NCBI GenBank assembly: GCA_949358305.1
Contig: OX442323.1
Span: 5,766,001 to 5,830,000, forward strand
Length of the DNA: 64,000 bases
Direction: 5' to 3'
Source of the DNA: Strigamia acuminata
Taxonomy: Eukaryota > Arthropoda > Chilopoda > Geophilomorpha > Linotaeniidae
Under the pieces are notes generated by a model. The model was not told where the DNA came from, did not search any database, and saw nothing but the letters and a program-made list of their open reading frames with translations. The position numbers were made by a program, and so were the translations under genes. Position 1 is the stretch's first letter. Every line of letters starts with the position of its first letter. Positions 58,201 through 64,000 of this stretch are shown piece by piece.

Positions 58201-60325
58201 TTGTGCAGTGATGTTGAAAATATATTGACGTTCGAAGGAGAACTTCTTTATGTGAATCTGTTCTTGTAAATCATGGTTATTTTTTTCTATTTCCATTCTC
58301 CATTCAGGTGTGGCAAGAACCGAGTACGACCTTGGCCCCACTATGAACATACATTCTCCGTATCTGGTGGTGAAAACTAACTCAACCTTGAGTATTACCT
58401 GCGAGGGTTATCATCCAATCCTGTGGAATAGCACCTTTGACATAGTAATGACTCCTTCCTTTTATTTATTGACAACTCAATGATAACGTTGTTGAACTCG
58501 TGTTTTTATCACTTCAACTCGAGTGAAGTGTCTCTTTAACCCCTCTTATTCCCCCACAGTGCAATTACACCCACTTGGGATGAAAGATGGGAAAATGAAG
58601 TGAAAACAAGAGCGTTGTTTGTTCTCTTTTTGGTTTAGTTTGAGTTTTCCCACACTACTACATTAGAGGGGCCTTACAGCGCAGCTGTTTTAACGACACA
58701 ACGAACTAATTTGACGATATCAGTCAAAACAAATGAAACAAAGTCATTTTTATTGTATAGGAAATGGATGATCGTGCTCAAATCCACGAAAGACAAGTGA
58801 AGAAAGGCTACAAATCAACTCTGACTGTCGAGAATGCAATTTATAAAGACACTGGCAGAGTTTCTTGTTATTATGCAAATTCAAATATGAAATTTTCGGA
58901 TATTTATGTCTATGTTAAAGGTAATATGTTCTAATTATATTTATATGTCGATTACATCTCTCGTTGTTTGTGCAGATCCAAATAATTTATTCGTTCCTTG
59001 CAACACTTTTGTTGGTCATTTCGGCTTCGGACCAATTACAGAAGGTTATGAAGGGGTCATTCCTTGCAGACCCACAGATCCATCTGTGAATATGACTTTA
59101 ATTAAGTTTCCTTCGGATAGTCAAGTAGTGAGTTTTGTGCGTCTTTTTATCGTAGGATAATTCATTAACTAACAATTTTTTCTTTAGGTTCGTCTTCAGG
59201 AAGATGATATTGAATACGATCCGACGCAAGGATTTATTATTAAATTTCCAAATATATTTTTTACTGGTTTATTCGAATGCACGGCGATTTTAGGCACGAA
59301 TGTTGAAACTAGGGAATATCATATGCATTATTTTGGTCAGTGTTTTCGCTGGGCGGTTTTTTAAATATAAAAATAAAAAATTTAGCAAGATTTACTTTCT
59401 TCTAAATAGAAATTGAAGGCAAACCGCCGCATCCTTACATCAGAAACAAATCCACAGCTCTCGATGTGAACGAAGCCAAAGTTAAACTTGTGTGTGTTGT
59501 TAACGTTAAAACAAACAGCAGTGTGCAAATCAAATGGACTTATCCTAATCTCAAAGTAAAAGATTATTGAGATTGAATATTAGTTTATTAAACATTAAAT
59601 CTTCTTTCCAGAATGATAAACTCCGTATTTTTGATACGGAAGAAACATTTATTCGCAGTGCTAACGGATATAACTTCGTGAAACTGACGAGTGTGTTACA
59701 AGTAGCAAACGTTACGTCATCGGATGGAGGACGATATTCCTGTTTTTCTGTGGGTTCAAACAAAAAATACGAAGAGGATTTTGTATATATTCCTATTGAA
59801 AGTAATAGAGAAACTTATTTGAGGTTTTTTTGTGTGGAATTTGTATGAAAAGTGTGCAAATTTACAGGCGCTGCACGCATTGTGAGTAGTAATATGGACG
59901 GGTTGGTTTTGAACAGCGAAATGGACGACGAAATCAAATTGATGTGCGTTGTTGATGGATATCCCAAACCGAGTATCGAATGGTTCAAAAATGGAAGTTT
60001 AATTGACGAATCGATTGACAGAAGATATAATTTTTTGGACCATCAATTTGTTTTCGTCATCGATGAAGTCATCGCGTCTGACGCCGGTTTTTATTCCTGT
60101 TTAACGGTTAATCGATTAGGAAGTGCATCGAGGAATGTTACTATTCATATCGTCGATAATGGTATTTGTTTGGATATTTAGTTATTAATTTTTATTAATT
60201 ATTTTTTTATTTTTATAGATGCATCTCTTCATCAACAACATCGGGTGTCGATATCCAAAAGCAATATTATACAATTCAGCGTCAAACTTCTTATTTTTCA
60301 TCTCTTTATTCGATTATTTTTGTAA
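40212..60325 (+). CDS. Kinase-less VEGFR/Pvr-like protein with four Ig domains
   Basis: Exons 2-9 are firm: 58308-58444, 58761-58920, 58976-59127, 59188-59335, 59410-59555, 59612-59801, 59868-60161 and 60219-60325, all GT-AG and in phase. Exon 1 is a candidate at 40212-40293 (signal peptide MHATEHLLQLSLFWFTTFTI, phase-1 donor); 36417-36487 is the alternative. With exon 1 the product is 471 residues. The four Ig domains have Cys pairs in TCEGYHP/VSCYYAN, IPCRPTD/FECTAIL, LVCVVNV/YSCFSVG and LMCVVDG/YSCLTVN. Domain 2 (GYEGVIPCRPTDPSVNMTLI, then GFIIKF) and domain 3 (SSVQIKWTYPNLK) match the order and motifs of VEGFR/PDGFR domains 2-3, the ligand-binding pair. Instead of further Ig domains, a membrane segment and a kinase, the protein ends in a short tail FSVKLLIFHLFIRLFL and a stop. 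It is secreted or GPI-anchored. A gypsy element fills intron 1. Confidence 0.82.
42157..43416 (+). CDS. Harbinger (HARBI1-like) DDE transposase
   Basis: A single 419-residue exon starts at the ATG of MAALTTQQFEMMLFVM; an open upstream stretch lacks an ATG. It has an N-terminal helical segment, RDTH-like EMTREDTHYRRSIELDKRVA, a helix-turn-helix region (LASTAEFRTIGHLFGIGKTS), and the DDE nuclease: first Asp in IGAIDGTHIKI (about residue 205), second in AGRNNDSHVF (about 255), a further Asp in LLADSAFPL, and the Glu in RRVIENAFGRLKARF (about 331). These are the conserved blocks of PIF/Harbinger transposases. No stop or frameshift is present, so it may be functional. It works with the Myb-like partner encoded convergently. 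Confidence 0.95.
   Translation: MAALTTQQFEMMLFVMSSKLNEVNTRIAANHHRLMQLLRHRQRRQIRLRKMELIITTYLIQMQRAQPVCWSQVKSDEWWVIAKNMSDKRWKDNFRVSRATYNYLCTQMNEMTREDTHYRRSIELDKRVAIALYTLASTAEFRTIGHLFGIGKTSVCEILHEFVCLVVDKLMPEHIKFPQTREELKMKAEEFKLLWEFPQCIGAIDGTHIKIGPPKEHAVDYYNYKSCYSIVLLAICDAAYKFTYINAGAAGRNNDSHVFQNCGIFSVMTKCQLLHDLGELYMGKKIPLLLLADSAFPLMPTVMKPFPDNNDLPDEKRLFNYHLSKARRVIENAFGRLKARFRFVSKRIELNLENVSQVVQCCCTLHNICEQLNDNVEQAWLDELSVAVNNEGHATVLGERDNGAQIIREALVEYFQTLP
43518..44938 (-). CDS. Harbinger Myb/SANT-like accessory DNA-binding protein
   Basis: Three exons on the minus strand, 44938-44685, 44616-44372 and 43849-43518, join in phase to 276 residues. Exon 1 carries a trihelix Myb/SANT-like domain (ERWKDSEIVVLIQVWWENID, then IVYQKMAASLSENGYTRTWD and AIQRKIKNLTADYR). 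Exon 2 has the conserved middle piece STWRFYYPIHEILGC. Exon 3 ends in a coiled-coil-like helix (AKFLERKNRRKQTPKTIIVE, then LDYLNRK-type tail). In this superfamily the partner binds the transposon ends and helps the transposase enter the nucleus. Intron 2 is largely a 41-bp minisatellite. Confidence 0.88.
43985..44371. repeat. 41-bp minisatellite inside the Harbinger Myb-gene intron
   Basis: The unit TTTTTACGGGTGTAAATACA continued by CTTAATAAATGTGAAAATTA A (41 bp) occurs about nine times, with ATACATG/ATAAATG variants. The last unit runs directly into the donor of exon 2 on the minus strand. Confidence 0.88.
45731..45741 (-). other. Gypsy polypurine tract
   Basis: On the minus strand AAGGGGGACT lies directly before the 3' LTR start TGTGACGG, the position where plus-strand DNA synthesis is primed. 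Confidence 0.7.
46388..48043 (-). CDS. Third ORF of the gypsy element, zinc-binding, unknown function
   Basis: A 551-residue frame from a true ATG (MSRRGRASKRQYVHWDPEES) sits downstream of pol, in the position where errantiviruses carry env. It does not look like an envelope: no signal peptide, furin site or membrane anchor. Residues 1-180 are Arg/Ser-rich and disordered. Residues 205-267 hold three CxxC pairs (CPLC, CVNC, CREC) with an extra Cys, suggesting a zinc-binding fold. A Pro/Ala/Thr-rich linker follows, then a helical region (TKAEVEHYFPILLEAAKRIS, FIWCKILQQVSAAAHPLIRE). It is separated from pol by 1.3 kb of non-coding DNA, so it is probably expressed from a spliced or subgenomic RNA. 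I do not recognise a homologue. Confidence 0.75.
   Translation of the reverse strand: MSRRGRASKRQYVHWDPEESEETDYRFVNPSSDPELVANWARDNPDLVPPRIRTAMGVSPTDSRPSRGRQASQRVVTYDAPNWDFSDDSSQYSRSASRRRRQDDFSQEEESVEEAPPPATSRQFARPRNPRDTASRGKTGKSKGPTKSTLASSSEALTRPTSQARSISELNLPSYRKQRREHVFRDMEAAALGTNIMPKSKLMFCPLCAGCGWLSSLLSGIHAVVCVNCHGGKRVAISSMWNEEILPFIVKGLSTPTARNWAMCRECGLIHQGPEQAIYVDPAQMSSTSTPRGGFTEPQREPETPTPAIDGTPVVSAENLPTNEPTSVTASDSPPVAADSGPQAAASPEGTSANNMIVATIPLPEVNNAAEPVILLVHPYMPRPDMSLTEQTKAEVEHYFPILLEAAKRISVSISNDRIPDLSVPLAVIQWIFHPSRPESFQTRSFIWCKILQQVSAAAHPLIREGWHSGLPDHHLVFSEPTSANTIPLGGPDPLEVFTEEQHRMLLNPLIHDVEPDVVPELVAIQLNSPPAAVSEVVTSMEGFIEDEELD
48044..49350. other. Non-coding spacer between gypsy pol and third ORF
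   Basis: 1.3 kb of AT-rich sequence internal to the element without a supported frame. On the minus strand it would supply leader or splice-acceptor sequence for the third ORF. Confidence 0.5.
49351..53627 (-). CDS. pol: Gypsy pol polyprotein (PR-RT-RH-INT)
   Basis: Open over about 1411 residues from 53586, and open further upstream across the gag stop, so it has no ATG of its own near its start and is probably made by -1 frameshifting from gag. The order is aspartic protease (ALMDSGATQCF, about residue 147), reverse transcriptase (RLPFGLCNAPSSFQ, LVYLDDIIIFSD), RNase H (VILTDASHSGLGAVL), integrase with the HHCC zinc finger (HPLTGHAG then SCTHCQQYK), and the D-D-E core (SIDLMGPKPAG, IISDNGKQF, ANITERANRTLK). 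It ends in a GPY/F-like C-terminal module (GPWEITAVLGGGSYTLRKL). RT before integrase defines Ty3/gypsy. No stop codon interrupts the domains. Confidence 0.95.
53628..55676 (-). CDS. gag: Gypsy gag polyprotein
   Basis: A 682-residue frame from the ATG at 55676 (MARRPVRVRGTRG). The N-terminal half is Asn/Arg/Gly-rich and disordered. The capsid-like core follows (IPIFDGKQTEVARFLEIVKA, then VPLTRERRLLNVKQRADESL). The nucleocapsid has a single CCHC knuckle, CFFCHEPGHFKREC. The frame ends with a TGA at 53628-53630, immediately after a slippery heptamer that shifts ribosomes into pol. It is intact. Confidence 0.93.
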   Translation of the reverse strand: MARRPVRVRGTRGNRGARRRGGMCETPRGIVESDLESQGEENVPRDVSNPGSSRTDPLSVPHDLEVYCRHYQLEVTQFSSLCEAQQYTANNHHERNRVITPDVVVTNEQSVSIDRTGPRSPATYRYQQLPGWRMNVARDDNGQLNSSLSVQPLIQLPTSSWRSNSAERMGNSGQGNISAPISRNLPSATAVNNILPAPTGNLNDSFRVPQPRTNLSVQPRGRNENYQNFQSHTQSDGDFRNYRNSRSQGGRAPPRNQRFPGAPGDPRDSDPNSSSDESHAGGGGNYNNNFHRRNNSRSPPPPDRHQNFQGEPNPPPRDQGSRSTPNSNSASNLSDENVKQIIQGLVGQIRSPSNPSQNFGKGIEIPIFDGKQTEVARFLEIVKAVALGKGIPLDDMVHTAVPGRLLGHAQRWFHKQRHTFNSWRTFEASFLDCFDLVPLTRERRLLNVKQRADESLYSFLLRYTQEQGEVPPGDKTGRAQLFDNLTQESFTALCTQGMYGNFTVDDILQYVGANRSKFESSQLAAKLEYDNRENHPTPKLHEKSKIFPSKTSLRLTQTQDEVENEDESENDDSTDDGSMERLFAAQYEKTTGKCFFCHEPGHFKRECPALAKKLAGKSDSLNSNKRFNHSAPNPEFKRPKQNWVTSETLDSKFTDFQKNMVDLLIKHLPAATESVTPDETKN
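53631..53637 (-). promoter_or_regulatory. -1 ribosomal frameshift heptamer A AAA AAC
   Basis: In the gag frame the last codons read ACA AAA AAC TGA. The heptamer A AAA AAC fits the X XXY YYZ rule exactly. A -1 slip continues in the pol frame (CTG ATT CAG), which stays open. Placement directly before the gag stop makes function likely. Confidence 0.8.
56535..56552 (-). other. Gypsy primer-binding site for tRNA-Gln
   Basis: The plus strand reads ATCTCGGTGGAACCTCCA, which equals the 3' end of animal tRNA-Gln (CTG) with CCA. The minus-strand element therefore has an 18-base complement, starting TGG, two bases from the 5' LTR. Confidence 0.8.
56555..58144 (-). repeat. Gypsy 5' LTR, 1590 bp
   Basis: The uninterrupted copy of the LTR. 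On the element strand it starts TGTGACGGTTACACTGTC and ends GGTAATCGTCACA. It contains several short internal repeats of the type CACTCTAGATAC and TGCGTCTGTGA (57290-57555). Confidence 0.93.
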
Positions 60326-60784
60326 TTATATTGTGATACAAGTACTTACGATGATCTCAATCCAAAGGTTGTCATTTTGATACAGTTATTGAGGCTTTAA
60401 ATATTTTTAAATTTCGTATTTGACATTAAATTTTTTTTTATTTTATCATTTTAATTTGTATAATTTCAATCTGACACTTAATTTCTCTCGCTCCTACATA
60501 GTAGATTAAGTATAAATTTATATACATGTATAATAAACTTAACTGCAGCAGTAATTTAATTAAAACCCTAGATAAAACTATTCTTTAAAAGTTAAATAAA
60601 AATATATTTTCAAATTTACCGCCCTTGTGTCGAAATTAAAACTTACGCCGCCAGCTGGCAACAGCCCTCAAAGGCGCCAATCTTCGAATGAGTAAAACGC
60701 ACAGCTGACGCACGGTGAAGGGTACCTATACCTATAACACAAGGCTAATTGAATACTACAACACACGAGCTTTCGCACTTTATC
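60326..60784. promoter_or_regulatory. Short intergenic gap between receptor-like gene and Gemin5
   Basis: Only 459 bp separate the stop of the Ig-domain gene from the Gemin5 start, both on the plus strand. AATAAA at 60532 is a plausible poly(A) signal for the former. The gap leaves no room for transmembrane or kinase exons before the next gene. Confidence 0.6.
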
Positions 60785-62127
60785 ATGAAAGGAATTGGTT
60801 TAGCTCCTTCGCCCAACTGGTATTGCAGCAGGGTCAGCGACTGTACGACCGACGGTCTTTTTGCATTTGGAATCAATCAAAATATCGCGCTACTAAAATT
60901 GACAACAAATCCACCGACGTACACCGGCGTTTTGAACGGACGTACGCTCCACGACCGCGTCGTCGGTGTCCGGTTTGCGCCGAGTCAGACGGAATTAGTC
61001 TGTGCGTCCGAAAAGGGAACCGTTACCATCTGGAACGTCCACAGCCAAGTAGAATTAAAGCAATTCCACGGACATCAAGTAAAAAAAACCGAAATGTGAC
61101 AATTTTTTTCTATTTTTTATTCAATTTCTTGGATTTTTTCAGGAGAAAGTCACTTGCGTCGATTGGTCGCCGATTAATTACGATTTGATCGGAAGCGGCG
61201 ACGAAAAAGGAACGATTTGTCTCTACGTGAATGGCGGCGTTAAGAAATACGAAATTCAGAAATCGGGAAAAGTTTCTGTCATCACGTTTTCGCCGTACGA
61301 CCAAAACCTCCTCGCCGTTGGGTAATTTTAATTGTTTTTTTAATTATTTTGTTAATATTGTTTTTAATTGTTTTTAATTATTTGGAACATAGGTTTCGCG
61401 ACGGTTTGATTTTGGTTTTGAATGCCTCGAATTTACCCGCGCATTTGCACCTTTTGCGACGCCACGACGACGAAATTCAGAGTTTGTCGTGGTTCACAAC
61501 CGGCGGTTTAAACGAACTATTCTCAGCGTCTGGCGGCAACGATGCCACGGTGCGGCGATGGGACGTTTCCGAGGCAAAACTTGTCACGACGCATAATATC
61601 CCCAAATTTTCGTCCGGTCATCGGAGCAATAAGAGTCGATTATGGGTGACGCTTTACTGGTGCAGCGAGTTGGAAACGCTATTCTGCTCCGGATATCAGT
61701 AAGATTCTTAAGAACAACCCTTTGAATCGATAAAATAATGAGTTTTAATTGATTTATTTGACAGAGGGGAGTTGTTATCGATGAATTTGTCGAAGGAATC
61801 GTCGAAGCAACAGTTGGAAGTTTTGAACAAGGAATGTCCGAGGCACAACGGAATCATTTTTAATATTTCCGGGTTTGAGTCGATGGCGTGCACCATATCG
61901 ATGGACAGACAAGTATTTAATCAATTTAAATTCGGATGTTTTATCGATTTAAATTATTATTTTTTGTTTAGATTATTGTTTGGGACTTGGCGACTAAAAA
62001 GAGCGTTCATTCGGTTGCCACGTTGGGTGGGTTCGTGTACGGTTTACACTTTTCACCGGTCGATGCGAGTTGTTTAGCGGTGGCCGTCGGTGATAATATG
62101 ATCCGTGTTTGGAATAATTCGATGTCC
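60785..62127 (+). CDS. GEMIN5: Gem-associated protein 5, N-terminal WD40 region (partial)
   Basis: Five exons, 60785-61078, 61143-61321, 61393-61698, 61765-61912 and 61972-62127, join in phase to 361 residues. The start MKGIGLAPSPNWYCSR matches the conserved N-terminal PSPNWYC motif of Gemin5. WD40-type repeats follow (VVGVRFAPSQ/GTVTIWNVHS, VTCVDWSPINYDLIGSGDEK, RRHDDEIQSLSWF, GGNDATVRRWDVSE, SMDRQIIVWDLATKKS, VGDNMIRVWNNS). Gemin5 is the snRNA-recognition subunit of the SMN complex, reading the Sm site and m7G cap through this tandem WD40 region. The family protein is about 1500 residues, so most of the gene lies beyond the window. The last visible exon ends at a GTGTAG donor, and a copia element starts 20 bp later; if that donor failed, translation would stop one codon further on. 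Confidence 0.9.
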
Positions 62128-62147
62128 GTGTAGTTTTTGTTCTAATA

Positions 62148-62344
62148 TGTTGGAGGCATAAAAATGGAGACGCTTGGCTTTTTGGTGAAATATTAACAGT
62201 GATGGTTTTAATCTAAAACAGATGTTTAAAAGTGCGCGGAGCACTAAATACAAAACAGGGCACTGATTGGTCAGTGCCAAATACAGGTGCACAGGTGGTA
62301 AAGACACCTGGCGGACAGGAATATAACATTCAATAAAACAACAC
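62148..62344 (-). repeat. Copia 3' LTR, about 197 bp
   Basis: On the element strand it starts TGTTGTTTTATTGAATG and ends ATGCCTCCAACA, with the 5-bp inverted ends TGTTG/CAACA typical of copia LTRs. The partner LTR lies outside the window, so the ends are inferred from this and from the adjacent polypurine tract. Confidence 0.75.
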
Positions 62345-62465
62345 TTCCCCTGAATGGCAATATTCCTACATTTCAAAATTCAAAACATTTTTCTTAAGCA
62401 ATTTAGACATTTAAACATTAAAGTATTCATTCACAAACAATTCAAAATATTAAAAACAATATTTC

Positions 62466-64000
62466 TTAAACAATTTCCTTCAATCCAAATTGGGCGATCA
62501 ATTCTTCGTGTTTTGGCTTAAAAAGCCCCTTGGTCAACACATCGGCGACCATCTTCTCACTCTCCAGGAATTCTATGTCGATATCTCCCCGCTCACATGT
62601 TTCTCGAACAAAATGGTGGCGAATGTCGATGTGCTTGGTTCTGGAATGAAAAATTGGGTTTCGCACCAATTTGTGTGCCCCCTGATTATCGCTATAAATG
62701 AGGGTCGTTTCTTTCTTCTTGTTGATGTATTTAATTTCGTCTAGGAAGTTTCGCAAGTAGATTGCTTCTTTTGACGCGTCGGCCAACGCCATATATTCTG
62801 CTTCGGTCGACGAGGTTGCGACGGTCTTCTGCTTTCTTGCTTCCCAGCATATTGTCGCGTTCGCGAGTTTAAAGCAGTAGCCGGTGTACGAGCGACGGTC
62901 GTCCAAGTTTGCTCCCCAATCTGCATCCGTGTAGCCGACTAAGTCTTTTCCGGTCTTTTCGAATTTTAGCCCGAGATTCGATGAGTGCTTCAAATATCTT
63001 AGGACGCGTTTTGCTGCTGTCCAATGAGTTCCGGTGAAGCACGTATTATATTGACTTAATGCGCTGACGGTGTAGGAAATATCGGGTCGAGTGCAAACGG
63101 CGAGGTACATGAGTGATCCGATTAAACTTTGGTACGGGAACTTCTCTGGATCCAGTAGCTCTTCGTCGGTCCCATCCTCCTTTTTCTTGTTTTTCTGCAA
63201 TTTCTGATTTGCGTCGAGTGGAGTTGTGTTTTTCGAGCAGTCTTGCATTCCGAAACGATTCAGTATGTCCTTAACGTATTTTTTCTGCGCCATCGTGATT
63301 GATTTCGTCTTTTCGTCCTGTTTAAACTCGATTCCCAAGCAGTAGTGAATTTGTCCTAAATCCTTCATTTTGAACTCGCTCTTCAGGTTCGATTTTAATT
63401 TCTCCAAGTTTCTTTTGCAGTTCGTTGCGATGATAAAATCATCCACGTAGATTGCGACGAGCGTGATGACTTCTCCATTCATTTGGTAATACACGCATGG
63501 GTCTGCGTTTGTTGGCTTCAGTCCGTGCTTTTGCAACTTCTCGTCCAGTTTTTTGTACCACTGGCGACCCGACTGCTTCAATCCGTATAACGCCTTTTTC
63601 ATCCGGCAGACTTTTCCTTTCTTGATTTTTATTCCAGCAATAAATTCCAAATATTCGGGGAATTCCATAAAAATTTCCTCTTCGATTTCGCCGTTCAAAT
63701 ATGCCGTTATCGCGTCCATTTGGTGTACGGTCAATCCCAACTCGGCTGCGATTGCCATCATCATTCGAATTGATCCCGGTCGTGCGACGGGCGCGTAGGT
63801 TTCAAAGTAATCGATGCCTGGCTGCTGTGCATATCCTTTGGCGACCAGTCTGGCCTTTCTGCGTTCGATTGACCCGTCTGCTTCAAATTTCGTGCGGAGG
63901 ACCCATCTACATCCGATTACGTTTCTATTTTTTGGTCGGTCGCACTCCTCCCACGTTTCGTTTTCGATTAAAGCGTCGTACTCTTCCTTCATCGCTTTCA
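62466..64000 (-). CDS. pol: Ty1/copia pol, reverse transcriptase and RNase H (partial)
   Basis: Open from the right edge to the stop at 62466, over 508 residues from the first visible ATG. It starts in the copia RT (EYDALIENETWEE, RWVLRTKFEADGSIERRKAR, LVAKGYAQQPGIDY, ETYAPVAR), with the catalytic loop YVDDFIIAT and the connection LIGSLMYLAVCTRPDISYTV. RNase H follows (GYTDADWGANLDDRRSYTGY, VATSSTEAEYMALADASKEA, SDNQGAHKLVRNPIFHSRTK). RT and RH at the C-terminus with no integrase after them is the copia order. The frame is intact in what is visible. Confidence 0.95.
   Translation of the reverse strand, partial: KAMKEEYDALIENETWEECDRPKNRNVIGCRWVLRTKFEADGSIERRKARLVAKGYAQQPGIDYFETYAPVARPGSIRMMMAIAAELGLTVHQMDAITAYLNGEIEEEIFMEFPEYLEFIAGIKIKKGKVCRMKKALYGLKQSGRQWYKKLDEKLQKHGLKPTNADPCVYYQMNGEVITLVAIYVDDFIIATNCKRNLEKLKSNLKSEFKMKDLGQIHYCLGIEFKQDEKTKSITMAQKKYVKDILNRFGMQDCSKNTTPLDANQKLQKNKKKEDGTDEELLDPEKFPYQSLIGSLMYLAVCTRPDISYTVSALSQYNTCFTGTHWTAAKRVLRYLKHSSNLGLKFEKTGKDLVGYTDADWGANLDDRRSYTGYCFKLANATICWEARKQKTVATSSTEAEYMALADASKEAIYLRNFLDEIKYINKKKETTLIYSDNQGAHKLVRNPIFHSRTKHIDIRHHFVRETCERGDIDIEFLESEKMVADVLTKGLFKPKHEELIAQFGLKEIV

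Larger units (their letters stand above)
62148..64000 (-). mobile_element. Ty1/copia retrotransposon, 3' part
   Basis: The minus-strand element comprises a 3' LTR (62148-62344), a polypurine tract AGGGGAAG (62345-62352), and the C-terminal half of a copia polyprotein that continues past the right edge. It lies within Gemin5, in the intron after its fifth exon, in antisense orientation. Confidence 0.88.

Overview
The window is eukaryotic nuclear DNA, AT-rich, with spliceosomal genes and short introns (often 50-300 bp), many MITEs, minisatellites and three classes of autonomous transposon. The gene set (PDGF/VEGF-like ligands of the arthropod Pvf type, a VEGFR/Pvr-like ectodomain, an interstitial CCTAA/TTAGG tract) points to an arthropod, probably a hexapod or close relative. 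I cannot name the species.

Layout. 1-1069: broken gag/protease end of an LTR retrotransposon. 1070-25034: gene-poor stretch of MITEs (hAT, pogo/Tigger, TTAA-inserting, nested copies) and minisatellites with units of 21, about 23 and 31 bp; no convincing conserved exon. 25035-27600 (-): VEGF/PDGF-like ligand A, 8 exons. 30086-31639 (+): RRP8/nucleomethylin. 31786-33091 (-): VAMP7. 33380-33872 (+): POLR1D/RPAC2, head to head with VAMP7. 33982-35178 (-): GC-rich single-exon gene of unknown function with a PP1-type RVxF motif. 36698-38616 (+): VEGF/PDGF-like ligand B, 8 exons. 58308-60325 (+), with a candidate signal-peptide exon at 40212: a kinase-less VEGFR/Pvr-like protein of four Ig domains. 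Its putative first intron holds a complete 17.2-kb Ty3/gypsy element (40963-58144) with 1590-bp LTRs, a 4-bp target duplication, intact gag and pol and an unexplained third ORF. A complete two-gene PIF/Harbinger transposon (41966-45140) sits inside its 3' LTR. 60785-62127 (+): N-terminal part of Gemin5, followed by a Ty1/copia element (62148 to the right edge) on the opposite strand.

How the genes fit together. RRP8, POLR1D, VAMP7 and Gemin5 are housekeeping genes. The notable relationship is that two secreted VEGF/Pvf-type ligands lie within about 20 kb of native sequence (gypsy element removed) of a gene encoding only the ligand-binding type of Ig ectodomain of their receptor family, with no kinase. 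This suggests a linked ligand/decoy-receptor module. Gene identities rest on sequence motifs plus in-phase splice junctions; the regulatory role is inference.
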